64,000 bases of DNA, from the NCBI GenBank assembly GCA_964583095.1, contig CAZOVB010000008.1:38783-102782 (forward strand). Reading direction: 5' to 3'. The stretch comes from CAZOVB01 sp964583095 (GTDB taxonomy: Bacteria; Planctomycetota; Phycisphaerae; SM23-33). A program made the translations under genes and the position numbers. This document shows positions 56,201 to 64,000 of this stretch, one piece after another. Below the pieces are notes generated by a model. It was not told the DNA's origin, ran no database searches, and saw nothing but the letters and a program-made list of their open reading frames with translations. Position 1 is the first letter of the stretch. Each line of letters starts with the position of its first letter.

Positions 56201-56379
56201 GCGATCTTGCCTGCAGGCTCGAACGCAAACGGCTCGGGCGCCCAGGCCAGGTCTCCGTGGGGCAGAACCTTCGCGTGGGGTTTTTGCCAGGAGTACTTGG
56301 CCTCCTCGGCTGCAAGAGGCCCGCCGACAAGCAGGGCCAGTGAGCAAAGCACCAGAATCAAATTGCGTTTGGATTGCAT
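53230..56379 (-). CDS. Secreted beta-helix plus LamG-domain protein
   Basis: A 1049-residue protein; AGGAG lies 6 bases before ATG 56379. The signal peptide ends near GPLAAEE. Residues about 60-740 have right-handed beta-helix features: YVDYENGDDSNDG, DHCRFEHVQL, NDNEIAYTDHGVIDI and VYNNISGAP. A C-terminal concanavalin/LamG domain (about 870-1030) has DGKWHHLLAEVDRKRRMVTL. Such proteins bind or depolymerise polysaccharides; no catalytic residues can be assigned. It is divergent from an AraC regulator that may control it. Confidence 0.82.
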   Translation of the reverse strand: MQSKRNLILVLCSLALLVGGPLAAEEAKYSWQKPHAKVLPHGDLAWAPEPFAFEPAGKIAYVDYENGDDSNDGSSAQKAWKHHPWDAAARGQADSGRADTYVFKKGVTYRGRLKVPNGASALLTVDPDWGEGQAWIVGSSKVSGWKKEAHPKMPEGSKVWAAKVDALPRAAWMVDAEGKATRLKLARMPNWEWTDPENRLSQWWQWEQPQWWLQFQGMDKNPNLMTVNGKKYHLGIDKKHLGRIGEDAVGGYVWTEWGIPTGGNPYPTKIHGYDPNRKGIAFGGPWFDGPGGMIFSGHRYYLEDRPQWLDQAGEYWFDRKGKSGTLYVRLPGDIDPGSVTVEAADKLRLIEAGDVGKLRISGLGMRFTNVMWELGEPQFGHPDVLAGAIRVWGNAEHLKVDHCRFEHVQLALRASTAGGQTMKLVEFNDNEIAYTDHGVIDIADRSRARTRKGVGLLTEARVLRNNLHDVAFRGSRGRYTPGLEVKCARMAEVAGNIGIRTAAQMIEIYGGKLSKDSGQWPFSRQIVHHNKAQDTLLQSSDWAGIEMWQGGPFYVYNNISGAPQGLMQWSDGGKGARFGFAYYYDGGFKGYTFNNIAWARHNPPEGPLGTKAAFQTVLGFQNSYFNNSIYKFQYGWHRQSPAGGRNKYLGNVVQDISKVAMQHAEPAKENAVNAGHFREGDVTQYETNAYEGNIFNDVATVGIYQVKGLIRDDLSGFEADLRKFGYMGDPDVGILAQQPPMPRASEGDFRLAPDSPAIDRGAKMFVPWALYAVVGEWNFTPNSKDPDRIVDESWYMTNAYLNRDFYSTTPRYPLTRVGGTFVEGPLENWAKGALELDGKQYLKLAHAKLVEPYKIPTGGKANSPGGLVQGPDKPTVDMQDNSFLIEVYFKTDSDQGPCLLAGKMGKQAGYALGLDDSGKASLKLASGGQTPPPVTSKTSLNDGKWHHLLAEVDRKRRMVTLYVDGKADGQGSNAVLYQNMSLENKADFLVGKDLAGTLEFLRVSRGTLADAHTTIDELHAWQFDGPHLRDWNNQPPKGKARDAGAIEAR

Positions 56380-56706
56380 CGTCAGCTCCTTGATATTGAC
56401 AAAGCTCAAGAGGATTGCGTTTTGCAGGCCATCGCCGAGAGCCGCTGGGGTTCCACAGGCAGCCCCGGCCGGGACGTCACCGACCGGCGCAGCTGAAAAC
56501 ACGTGGGTTCCCGACAGGGACTTGTCGTGCGACGCCTTCATGTTATTTAAACACAATTTTCAGTCTTCGTTACGGAAAATCCCCTCTAAAATACATGTCT
56601 TTTTGCATACTTACCATGTATAATATCCACATTCCCCTTGCCTCCCAGCCTGCCGGCGTCTCGGGCAGACATTGACCCCGGGCCCACCGACGTGCTATAG
56701 ACAGGT
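56380..56706. other. AT-rich divergent control region
   Basis: A 327-base gap, unusually AT-rich between 56535 and 56640, lies between two divergent starts. It holds the operator-like palindrome described separately. No small gene was seen. Confidence 0.5.
56591..56624 (+). promoter_or_regulatory. Operator-like inverted repeat over a -10 box
   Basis: ATACATG (56591-56597) and CATGTAT (56615-56621) are inverted with 17 bases between. The right arm overlaps TATAAT (56619-56624), about 83 bases before the AraC gene. Autoregulation by the AraC protein is a plausible inference. A -35 box is poor. Confidence 0.45.
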
Positions 56707-57477
56707 ATGCAGGGCGAAGATGTGACAGTCTACTGGGTGACGCGTCTGGAAGCCGACAGGAAGCTGCTCTGGAAGGGCCCCTCGGCCAAGCCCTTTCAGG
56801 TTCTGTTGATGTGCCTGGACGGGAGCTTGGAAATCCGCATCGCCGCCAGGGACCATCAGCCCGGCCCGGGGCAGGTGCTGGTGTTCCGCTCGGACCAGGT
56901 GGCCTTTTTGCGTTCGCGGGAACTGCCCACCCGCTACCAGTGGGTCAGTTTCTATGCCCCCTCTGCCCAGACTCTGCCCATCGAACCGAACGTGGAGGAC
57001 CCCTCCCTGCTGGAAAAGCTCTTCGACCGCCTCCTGCACAGCTTCGAGCTCTCCGGAGGCCAGGGCAAGAGCACCCGCTTCTGGATGCAGGCGATGCTGG
57101 AGGTGCTGGCCGAGGACGAGGCCGCCTCCAGGCCCCCGGCCCTGTCGGGCTCCGAAGACGTCATTCGCAGGATCATCCAGCAGATCGATGCCCATCCGCA
57201 GCAGTGCTGGTCGGTGGAGGAACTCGCCCGCCGGGCCGGCTATTCCAAAACGCACTTCTACCGGACCTTCAAACAGCTCACCGGACGCGGCCCACAGCAG
57301 TACGTCATCGCCGCCCGCATCGACCGCGCCCAGCGGCTCCTGCTGGAGACCGACCTTTCGATCTCCGAAATCGCGCGGCAACTGGGTTACCAGAGCGTGT
57401 TCCACTTCAGCAAGCAGTTCCGCCGCCGCAGCGGCCTGTGCCCCTCGGCCGTGCGGACCTCACGCCCCCCTGCCTGA
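56707..57477 (+). CDS. AraC-family transcriptional regulator
   Basis: A 256-residue regulator. The N-terminal cupin-like ligand domain (about 1-130) includes VLLMCLDGSLEIRIA and PGQVLVFRSDQVAF. Two helix-turn-helix units end the protein: CWSVEELARRAGYSKTHFYR and LSISEIARQLGYQSVFHFSK. These proteins bind DNA in response to a sugar or similar ligand. ATG 56707 has a poor ribosome site; a GTG 15 bases later is possible. It probably controls the divergent beta-helix gene. Confidence 0.9.
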   Translation: MQGEDVTVYWVTRLEADRKLLWKGPSAKPFQVLLMCLDGSLEIRIAARDHQPGPGQVLVFRSDQVAFLRSRELPTRYQWVSFYAPSAQTLPIEPNVEDPSLLEKLFDRLLHSFELSGGQGKSTRFWMQAMLEVLAEDEAASRPPALSGSEDVIRRIIQQIDAHPQQCWSVEELARRAGYSKTHFYRTFKQLTGRGPQQYVIAARIDRAQRLLLETDLSISEIARQLGYQSVFHFSKQFRRRSGLCPSAVRTSRPPA

Positions 57478-57485
57478 AGAGACTC

Positions 57486-60107
57486 TCAGGGCAGGTCCAC
57501 CGGGCTGTTGGCGATGCGGTAGAGCATGTTGAAGTACCGCCGGTCGATCTCCCAGCCATCCAGGGCGCCGGGGCCGGTGGGGTCATAGTCCTCGGGAAGG
57601 ACCTCGAAACGCTTCATCTCCCGCAGGTACCAGTCGGTGGGCACGTGGCCCGGGTCGAACCAGCGTTTGCGGTCGTACTGCTTGGCGATGAGGCCCACGA
57701 ACGTCTCCAGGGCCCGGTAGTCCGGATCGCTCTTGTCGGTGAAAACCGGCGCCTGGGCGGCCGTCTCGGGGGTATCGTCGGTCTTCCTGCAGATTCCCAG
57801 CCCGCCGGCCTTTTCCGAAAGCGGCGCCAGCAGCAGCAGGGACTTCTCCGGACGGGTGAGATTGAATCGATGCCCGACCTGGCGGATCTCGCCGGTCACC
57901 CAGCCTCCCGGCCTGGCCTTGCCCTTGGGCTGATGACAACTGTCGCATCGCCGGGACAAAGCCTCGACGGCCGGCTTGCAGGCCCGGTTGTAGGCCTCGT
58001 CGCGCTTGGCGCGGAGCCGGATCTGGTTCTTGCGGGCACTGGCCGAATCCAGCGCCGCATACGAACCGGCGAAGGTCGTCCCCGCATCGGCCCAGCGGAG
58101 GATTCGCTGCATCTCGGCCCGGCTGAGCTTGACGTCCTTGTGGCCCTTTCGCAGCACGTCGATGAGCTTGCTGTCGCCCGAGGCCACCGAATATGGGTCC
58201 GGCTCGTAACCGGGATTGCACCCGATGAGCCCGCCGCCGACGCCCCAGGACCGCTCGGTGCGGTTGCGTTTGATCTCGTAGTAACTGATTGACCAGCTCG
58301 GGGTCATGTCCCCCACCAGCAGGAGGTCGCCGGCGTGCTTCTGGTAGTTGTGGCAGGAGACGCAGTGCTTGTCCCAGATGGGCTGAATGTCGCGGACATA
58401 GTCGAAGATCTCCGGCACGCCCCCGATGGGCTCGAGCTTGCTGGGCCCGCGACGAAGCGCCAGCGGCTTGTGCCGGGCCAGACGGTCCGGCGGCGCCAGG
58501 GCCTTGTCCTCGTGACAGCCCACGCAACTGACCTGCTCGCCCGGCACGGCCGAGAGCCAACTGGGCATGGCCTTGGCGGCCAGGGAATCCCCGTCCAGGG
58601 CATAGAAGAAGATCGCCCGACCGGCCGGGGCCTTGAAGTGCGCCGAGCCGTCGGCCTCCACCGGCACGGTGCCCAGGATGCGATGCAGCAGGAAGTTCTT
58701 GCCGTTGTAGCTGATGATGTCCGGGTTCATGTCGTTGGCGCCGGGGCGGGCGAGTTCTTCCATCACCAGCAGCTTCTCGATCTGCCCGTGCTCGATGCCC
58801 CCCATGTTGCGCCCGATGGTCACATCCATGACCGAGAAGGTGGCCATCCCGTCCTCCGATGGCACGACGGCGGGGATGAGCCTCTCCCTGGGCCGGGAGC
58901 GGATCAGCCGGGGCTCGTGGAGCCTGAGCTGCTCCGGGATGCTCGAATCCAGCTCGTGAGCGATCTCGTAATCCCCGGCCGCGTTCATGATCACCAGCGC
59001 CCGGCCAAAGGCAGCCAAAAAGCAGTCGGGCGAAACCGGATACGGATCCCGCCATCTGACGGAATTGCCCTTGCGGTCCTCGAAGCGTTTTCCGGGCAGG
59101 AAGCCGCGGTCCAGGAACATCATGGCCTGGGGGCTTTCGGTGCCCAGGCTGGGGTCGAGAATGCCGATCCGCCCGCGGTGCTCGTTGGACCCGTGCAGCG
59201 GAGAGATGATGGTGAGAACCTTGTCGCTGTCGGGAATCGGCTTGGCGTCGATGTACAGGTTCATCGTGCCCATGTTGTCGTAGAGCAGCTCGACGCCGCT
59301 GCCGTCGGGGTTGATCGTCCAGAGCCCGTGGTAGTGAAGCTGCCCGCGGTCGACGTACTCCCAGCGGGTGTACATGATCCGCCCGTCAGGCAGAGGCCAG
59401 GGGGTGTTCTCCGTCTCGGGGCCCGGGCTGAGCATCCGGATGTCCGACCCGTCGGCCTGGCAGCGATAGAGCACCGCCACCTGCACGTACCAGCAGGGAA
59501 CCCACTTCCTGCATCGGCTGGAGATGAAGGCGATCCCGCCGTCGCTCAGCCAGGTCGGCTCCATGTCGTCCCAGGGGCCCGAGGTGATCTGCTTGAGGCC
59601 TGACCCGTCCACGCCGATCGTGTAAAGGTGGAAGTGGGTCGAGCCCCCCTTGCGGTAGGAAAACAGGATCGTCTTGCCGTCGTAGCTGACGGCGGGGTCG
59701 CGAACGTCCCCGGTCGGGTCATCGATCAGATCCCGCACCTGCCCCGTTCGCAGGTTCACCGCCCGGAGCTTGCCCCCCTCGCCGCCGAACTTGAACTGGT
59801 CGGTATTCTCGATCACGTAGCCGAAATTGGCGTAGTAATGCCCGTCGCGGCCGTTGGCGCGCACGGCGTAGACGACTTCCTCCGCCCCGGCCAGGTCCTT
59901 CTTGAGTGCCTCGGCCAGCACGCCCTCGGTCGCCTCGTAGGTACCGGGACCCTCCGGGGCCTTGCGGAATGTGAACGTCCGGGAGGTATCTTCCGCCCAG
60001 ACCGCCGAGGTACCCACCAGGCACAGCAGCAGCCAGGCACCAAAGGCCGCGGGCCCAAGGGCTCTGGCAGCGATGGATCGAATCGATTCGCGGCGAGGGT
60101 TACTCAT
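57486..60107 (-). CDS. Exported PD40-propeller protein with three haem c motifs
   Basis: An 873-residue protein. The signal peptide ends near SAVWAED. Residues about 70-480 are TolB-like PD40 propeller units (PAVSYDGKTILFSYRKGG, PTWLSDGGIAFISSR). Three CxxCH motifs at Cys528, Cys582 and Cys721 mark haem c sites, with the middle region like the PSD-type cytochromes of Planctomycetes. An electron-transfer or anchoring role in the periplasm is inferred. ATG 60107 overlaps the end of the upstream gene by 8 bases, so translation is coupled. Confidence 0.85.
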   Translation of the reverse strand: MSNPRRESIRSIAARALGPAAFGAWLLLCLVGTSAVWAEDTSRTFTFRKAPEGPGTYEATEGVLAEALKKDLAGAEEVVYAVRANGRDGHYYANFGYVIENTDQFKFGGEGGKLRAVNLRTGQVRDLIDDPTGDVRDPAVSYDGKTILFSYRKGGSTHFHLYTIGVDGSGLKQITSGPWDDMEPTWLSDGGIAFISSRCRKWVPCWYVQVAVLYRCQADGSDIRMLSPGPETENTPWPLPDGRIMYTRWEYVDRGQLHYHGLWTINPDGSGVELLYDNMGTMNLYIDAKPIPDSDKVLTIISPLHGSNEHRGRIGILDPSLGTESPQAMMFLDRGFLPGKRFEDRKGNSVRWRDPYPVSPDCFLAAFGRALVIMNAAGDYEIAHELDSSIPEQLRLHEPRLIRSRPRERLIPAVVPSEDGMATFSVMDVTIGRNMGGIEHGQIEKLLVMEELARPGANDMNPDIISYNGKNFLLHRILGTVPVEADGSAHFKAPAGRAIFFYALDGDSLAAKAMPSWLSAVPGEQVSCVGCHEDKALAPPDRLARHKPLALRRGPSKLEPIGGVPEIFDYVRDIQPIWDKHCVSCHNYQKHAGDLLLVGDMTPSWSISYYEIKRNRTERSWGVGGGLIGCNPGYEPDPYSVASGDSKLIDVLRKGHKDVKLSRAEMQRILRWADAGTTFAGSYAALDSASARKNQIRLRAKRDEAYNRACKPAVEALSRRCDSCHQPKGKARPGGWVTGEIRQVGHRFNLTRPEKSLLLLAPLSEKAGGLGICRKTDDTPETAAQAPVFTDKSDPDYRALETFVGLIAKQYDRKRWFDPGHVPTDWYLREMKRFEVLPEDYDPTGPGALDGWEIDRRYFNMLYRIANSPVDLP

Positions 60108-61737
60108 CGTCCTGGTCCTTGGAGGTGTGAACGCGAGCCGGGCCCGCGCCTTTCTTATAGACGGAAATCTCACGCTTGTTGGCCAGAATCAACAGCTCGC
60201 CGCAGACCATGGGCGTGGCCGGTGCGGCGCGGAAGCGTTTCTTGAACAGCAGCTTCGGCTCGTCGCCGGTGGCGAAGACGAACGTCTCGCCCGAATCGTT
60301 GGAGACATAGATCTTCCCGTCGGCCACAATGCTCGAACGGTCGCAGACGCCTCGACCCAGATCGTAACTCCACACCACCTGCCCGTCGTCGATCCGCATG
60401 CAATATAGCATCCCGTCCGTGCCGGCCAGGTACAGCCGCCCGTCCACGATGGCCGGCGTCGCATGGAAACGCCCCACGTCGGTGTTCCGCCAGATCATAC
60501 GATCCTTCTCCGCGTTGGTCGGGTCCGACGCATCGACGCAACTGACCGCCCCGGGCCCGTCGCCGCGGCCGCGACTCTTGTCGGTGTAATTGCGGTCCCG
60601 GCCCAGTGCGACGTACACCTTGCCCTCGAGGAAGACGGGCGTGGAGATCATGTGGGCCGGGCCAAACTTCCGAAGCTCCAGGTTCTTCTCCATCGTCACC
60701 GGGTAAAGCCGACGCGTCCCGTCGGGCAGATACCGATACGAATGCGGATTGGCGTCGAACGTCCAGAGTTCCTTGAGACGGCCGATCCCGTCCGGGCCCG
60801 CCTCGAAGTCGTCGGTTGCGTACGCGTGGAGAATCCCGTAGCCATCGCCCCAGAAGACCAATCGCCTGCCCTCGACCACGCCGCTTGCAAGCGAACTCCA
60901 CTGCCCGTGGAAAACCTCGGGAATCGCCTGGTCGTCCATCGCGATGAGCTTGCCGGTGTGCTTGTCCACCACCATGATGTTGGGAATGCGAATGTCAGGT
61001 CGATCCGGGGGCATCTTCTCCGGGCGGTGCTTCATCTGCGCCTGGGCCGGGCGAACCCCCTTGTCCTGGGATGTCGTGACCCACACCTGGTCGCCGATGA
61101 CCAGCGGCGTGCCGCAGCCGGCGTCCTGGACGCTGACATCCATGTCCAGGACCCAGAGAACGTCCCCGTTGGGACCGGGCGGCAGGCCCACCGGCTCGAT
61201 CGCCCCGCGATGCGTCCGGCGACGCTTCATCAACTTCAGCTCGTTCTGCATGCCGTCGTTGCCGTCGGCCAGACCATTGAGATCCAGACACAACAGGCGA
61301 TCCCCGTCAACGCAGTACGCCCTCTGGCCGTCGATGGCAAACGAACCGACCACCCCGTAGCGGCTGTAGCCCAGGGCCAGTCGCCAGAGCAATTCTCCGG
61401 TTTCCAGGTCGTAGCAGCGGACCTGGCTGTGGTTGTACGTGGAGGTTTCCTCACTGCCCGGCAGCGTCAGACGCGATTGGACGCCAACCAGAAGCTTGTC
61501 CCCCACCACCGACGGCTGACTGTAGACGTGGCCCAGACGCACCTCGTGCCTCCAGAGCGTGTTCTCCTCGGTCAGCTCGGCCGGGAGGTTCTGCCCCTCC
61601 AGGGCAAGGTTCCGACCCGGAAGATTCCCCCAGGCCGCAATCGTGCGATCCTCCTGGCCGAGGGCAACAGACCCGATAAGGCCCACCAGGGCCAGAACCA
61701 GCAGCCGGCTTCGAATTCTCTCAGGCAGACAAGGCAT
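60100..61737 (-). CDS. Exported PQQ-type beta-propeller protein
   Basis: A 545-residue protein; GGGAG lies 7 bases before ATG 61737. The signal peptide ends near SVALGQ. Repeated blades with YDLETGELLWRLALGYSR, YCMRIDDGQVVWSYDLGRG and ATPAIVDGRLYLAGTDGML mark an eight-bladed PQQ-like propeller. No catalytic Asp/Glu set of true quinoprotein dehydrogenases was recognised, so it may be a non-enzymatic scaffold. It overlaps the tri-haem gene and likely works with it in the periplasm. Confidence 0.85.
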   Translation of the reverse strand: MPCLPERIRSRLLVLALVGLIGSVALGQEDRTIAAWGNLPGRNLALEGQNLPAELTEENTLWRHEVRLGHVYSQPSVVGDKLLVGVQSRLTLPGSEETSTYNHSQVRCYDLETGELLWRLALGYSRYGVVGSFAIDGQRAYCVDGDRLLCLDLNGLADGNDGMQNELKLMKRRRTHRGAIEPVGLPPGPNGDVLWVLDMDVSVQDAGCGTPLVIGDQVWVTTSQDKGVRPAQAQMKHRPEKMPPDRPDIRIPNIMVVDKHTGKLIAMDDQAIPEVFHGQWSSLASGVVEGRRLVFWGDGYGILHAYATDDFEAGPDGIGRLKELWTFDANPHSYRYLPDGTRRLYPVTMEKNLELRKFGPAHMISTPVFLEGKVYVALGRDRNYTDKSRGRGDGPGAVSCVDASDPTNAEKDRMIWRNTDVGRFHATPAIVDGRLYLAGTDGMLYCMRIDDGQVVWSYDLGRGVCDRSSIVADGKIYVSNDSGETFVFATGDEPKLLFKKRFRAAPATPMVCGELLILANKREISVYKKGAGPARVHTSKDQDDE

Positions 61738-62209
61738 GTATCTACTCCCGATGCGCCCGGGCCGAAACGTCCATCCCGGCCCGAACTTGTACGAATCAAC
61801 TCTCGCTCGTCCCGGCAACACCCCAGCCGGGACAGGGGCTCTACGGGCCCCATGGAGTAGACACATTATAAACTATGAGGACAGCATGCGAATTGATGGA
61901 ACGACCATGCATTTGTCAAAATCGACCATCGCCCGACCGGCAACGTTCTGCCCGCAGTGCTCGGCCATCTCGCCGCCCGGCTTGGGGCCCGAGATCATGC
62001 TCCCGGCCTGGTCGTAGGCCGGGTCGACCCAGACGGAATAATCCTGGGTTTCCAGTACATTCCGAAAGGCCCCGATCTCAAATGCTTGACGGATTAGACC
62101 TACGCCAATCGACGGCAGTGCCGTTCGTGGCTGGCACCCGTTTCCTCGCCGCCTTTCGTGTCGTGCCCTGACTCATTAATTAGTATGGTGTCCCCCGACC
62201 CTTTGGCGG
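61738..62209. other. Gap upstream of the PQQ gene, mostly decayed sequence
   Basis: Besides a coding fragment at 61873-62172 I see only the presumed promoter side of the PQQ gene. TTAATTAGTA near 62174-62185 is a short AT island. No terminator for the fragment was found. Confidence 0.4.
61873..62172 (-). pseudogene. Unidentified gene fragment without a start
   Basis: An open frame of 99 codons runs from 62172 to TAG at 61875-61873, with no ATG, GTG or TTG start before a Met well inside. The part from about 62090 has strongly GC-biased third positions and protein-like text (IRQAFEIGAFRNVLETQD, then YDQAGSMISGPKPGGEMAEH). It looks like the C-terminal part of a lost gene. Family unknown. It lies next to restriction-modification debris. 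Confidence 0.5.
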
Positions 62210-62797
62210 TCACTCGTCGACCTCCTCGGCCGGGATGGTGTAGGCCTGGTCCGGGTGGTTGGGCATCTCGGGGATCGTATAGGCCAGTTGGCCGGCGCTG
62301 ACCATGGGTTTGAGGTGGTCACGGACCAGCGGTTCTCGCTTTCGGCCCAGCAAGTGCGATAGCTGCACCGAATTCATGGGTTGCCAAGCACAGAGCTGAC
62401 CTATCATGTCTCGTAACTGCTTCTGAGAAGGTCGCTTGGGCAAAGATGCAACCTTGGTGGCTAAGTCGTCAGGCAAATGTTCGGTCGTAAGCACTGCCGG
62501 GAGCTTACGACTTTCGGACCCAGGCTTACGACTTTCGGGTCCGGGCTGGGTATTTTCGGCCACTGGCTTGCGACTTTCGGCAGGTGCGAGAGATGCCAGA
62601 AAGGCCGGCCCGGGCACGTAGTACGTGCGGTCGTAGCCCTTCGGGATGCCCAGGTCCCGCTTGTAAGGCGGCCGGGCGTACTCGTCGGCCATCTTCAGGA
62701 AGATCAGGTACGTCAACTGCTCCAGATAATCGCCATAGCTCAACCCCGCATCCCGCAGGACGTTGCAGTAGCTCCAGACCTTGTCCGGTGTCGGCAT
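62210..62797 (-). pseudogene. HsdM N-terminus joined to a winged-helix C-terminus
   Basis: A 195-codon frame. The first ~60 residues (VWSYCNVLRDAGLSYGDYLE and TYLIFLKMADEYARPPYKR) are the HsdM N-terminal domain of type I DNA methyltransferases. The methyltransferase domain is absent. A repetitive linker with three ESRK motifs leads to a winged-helix-like end (RDMIGQLCAWQPMNSVQLSH ... PNHPDQAYTIP) of the type found at the C-terminus of AlbA_2/Schlafen-like proteins. A fusion by deletion is inferred. Whether it is expressed is unknown. Confidence 0.65.
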
Positions 62798-63776
62798 TGC
62801 GGCCGAGGACGGCGGCGCGGGCTTCGGCCTCACCCACCCAGTAACGTGGCTTGGCGAAGCGGTGGTCGAAGTGCCAGATCATCTTGCCTTCGTACAGCGG
62901 CAGCCGACCCTTGCCTGGCTCGGGTTTGAACAAATGGCTGTGGTTGGTCATGTCGAACTCGCGGTAGAGCGAGAGCTGCCACGTCCCATCCACATCTTCT
63001 CCCAGCAGCGGAAAGCGCAGGGCTTTCTCGCAGATGCGCACGTCGATGTCATTCTTGAACTCCATGACCGACAGCGAGTCCGGCGAGAGGCGTTTGACCA
63101 GATCGACGGAGATATAGATGCTGCCCTGGTCGGGGAAGCGGTCGAGTTCGGCCACGTCGTGACGCATGAACGCGGCCGGGATGCGCTTCTTGATAAAGTA
63201 GCTGACCGAAGCGTGCTCCTTCTCCACCTTGGCGAGCCACTTTCGGAGGTCATCGTCGCCGAGGAACTTGATGCGCCCGATGGCGGCGGAATAGATGTTG
63301 ATGAGGGTCTTCATGGCCGCGACGAGGAACGCGCCGGACCCGCAGGCCGGGTCGAGCAGCTTCAGGGAGGGCAGGACCTCCTGGAGCAGCAGGCGGCAGA
63401 GCGGCGCATCGAGGTCCATGAGCAGGTCGCCAACGGAGTCGAAGTCGCGCGGGGCGATCACGTTGGGGATGCCGGGGCCGTTGACGGCGTCGAGCACCAG
63501 GCGATGGATGGTGCGCTCGCAGAGATACTCGGTGATCTCGGGGCGGGTGTAATAGGCTCCGAAGGCCTTCTGGTTGATGTACTTTTCAAAGATGTAGCCC
63601 AGCACGTCGGGGTTGATCTCGTCGGCCTGGCCGCCGGGGGTGTCATCGAGATTCCAGGAATACCGCTCGAAGAGGTCGAAGAGATTCTCGAAGGCCCGGT
63701 CGGGTACGTCGAGCTTGGGGTTGTCCTGTTCGACCGGGTGCGGCAGGAACAGCCCGCCGTTGAGGTAGCGGATATG
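62798..63776 (-). pseudogene. Type IIG (Eco57I-like) restriction-methyltransferase remnant
   Basis: In one frame from 63776: HIRYLNGGLFLPHPVEQD, YIFEKYINQKAFGAYYTRPE, and methyltransferase motif I in LLDPACGSGAFLVAAMKTL. After KKRIPAAFMRHDVAELD the text jumps to C-terminal parts such as PLYEGKMIWHFDHRFAKPRY, so the catalytic NPPY motif and target-recognition region are missing. No start codon with a ribosome site exists; the 5' end stops at a hairpin. Directly followed by the HsdM fragment. Inactive by inference. Confidence 0.75.
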
Positions 63777-63975
63777 CCCTGGCCTTGCAGCCAGGGCTTC
63801 CGGGTGGCGGACCCGTCGAAGGATGTGTCCGGACCCGAAGGAGGCACGGACTTGCTTCGCAGGTCCGTGGCACCCGCGCTGGGGGGGCGGGGCGATAAAA
63901 GACGGGTTCGGAGGCGGGATGGTCGTCTTTGGCGGGTGGACGGATGTAACGTTCCGCCCGCCCTTACAGGGCGGG
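63776..63975. repeat. Cluster of three strong hairpin repeats
   Basis: Perfect or near-perfect stems lie at 63776-63797 (GCCCTGGC/GCCAGGGC, 6-base loop), 63845-63869 (CACGGACTTGC/GCAGGTCCGTG, 3-base loop, one G-T pair) and 63957-63975 (CCCGCCCT/AGGGCGGG, 3-base loop). The wider frame is marked by GGGTTCGG at 63904-63911 and CCGAACCC at 63992-63999. It resembles dispersed intergenic repeats rather than a coding region and borders the truncated restriction gene exactly. Confidence 0.6.
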
Positions 63976-64000
63976 AAATGGGTGGGTGGCCCCGAACCCA

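Noticed and set aside
1..64000. CRISPR array, tRNA, rRNA or insertion-sequence transposase
   Set aside because: No regularly spaced repeat-spacer pattern, no cloverleaf with a CCA-compatible end, no rRNA core and no DDE-type transposase was seen on reading both strands; short tRNAs could still have been missed by eye.

Overview
The window is GC-rich bacterial DNA with about 40 protein genes on both strands. Most have Shine-Dalgarno sequences; several seem to use GTG or TTG starts. The gene set points to the Planctomycetes, most likely a Phycisphaerae-like lineage. Pointers are several sulfatases, GH2 and GH130 enzymes and a heparinase II/III-type lyase, a long haem c plus propeller protein, a DUF4159/toroid protein, an encapsulin with encapsulated ferritin, and no recognisable mobile element in the core. 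This placement is inference; no rRNA or tRNA gene was seen to confirm it.

Bases 1-13400 hold housekeeping and motility genes. They are a truncated DUF721/DciA-like gene, an EF-hand membrane protein, a HEAT protein with a ComF phosphoribosyltransferase, and a TPR protein carrying two RNA-polymerase-alpha-CTD-like domains. A SpoIID-type protein, a short flagellin, an unusual Cache sensor with a CheD-like tail, an EAL/HDOD protein and a PDZ protein follow.

Bases 13600-29700 hold a membrane protein with five tandem 37-residue zinc ribbons, a GH130 enzyme, RNase Y and a 2[4Fe-4S] ferredoxin. Next come a polytopic membrane protein, a DUF4159/toroid protein, prfB with a classic programmed frameshift, an ABC ATPase with a permease-CPBP protease fusion, TrpB2, and a small Cys protein that may be translated from a leaderless message.

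Bases 29700-45800 hold an unknown acidic protein and a hybrid histidine kinase with a CxxCH haem-type sensor. A 620-base gene-poor stretch with a strong intrinsic terminator precedes mutS. A giant GH2 protein lies divergent to a heparinase-like lyase, followed by an encapsulin/EncFtn iron-storage operon.

Bases 45800-61740 hold a guanylate-kinase-like P-loop protein, two sulfatases, a cardiolipin synthase, an L,D-transpeptidase and a UbiA prenyltransferase. A secreted beta-helix/LamG protein is divergent to an AraC regulator. An overlapping pair follows: a PQQ-type propeller and a tri-haem PD40 protein. The GH2, lyase, sulfatase and beta-helix genes look like parts of a polysaccharide-degrading lifestyle, though they are not in one operon.

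Bases 61870-64000 are a graveyard: an unidentified gene fragment, a fused HsdM N-terminus/winged-helix fragment, a type IIG restriction-methyltransferase with an internal deletion, and a cluster of strong hairpin repeats at the edge.
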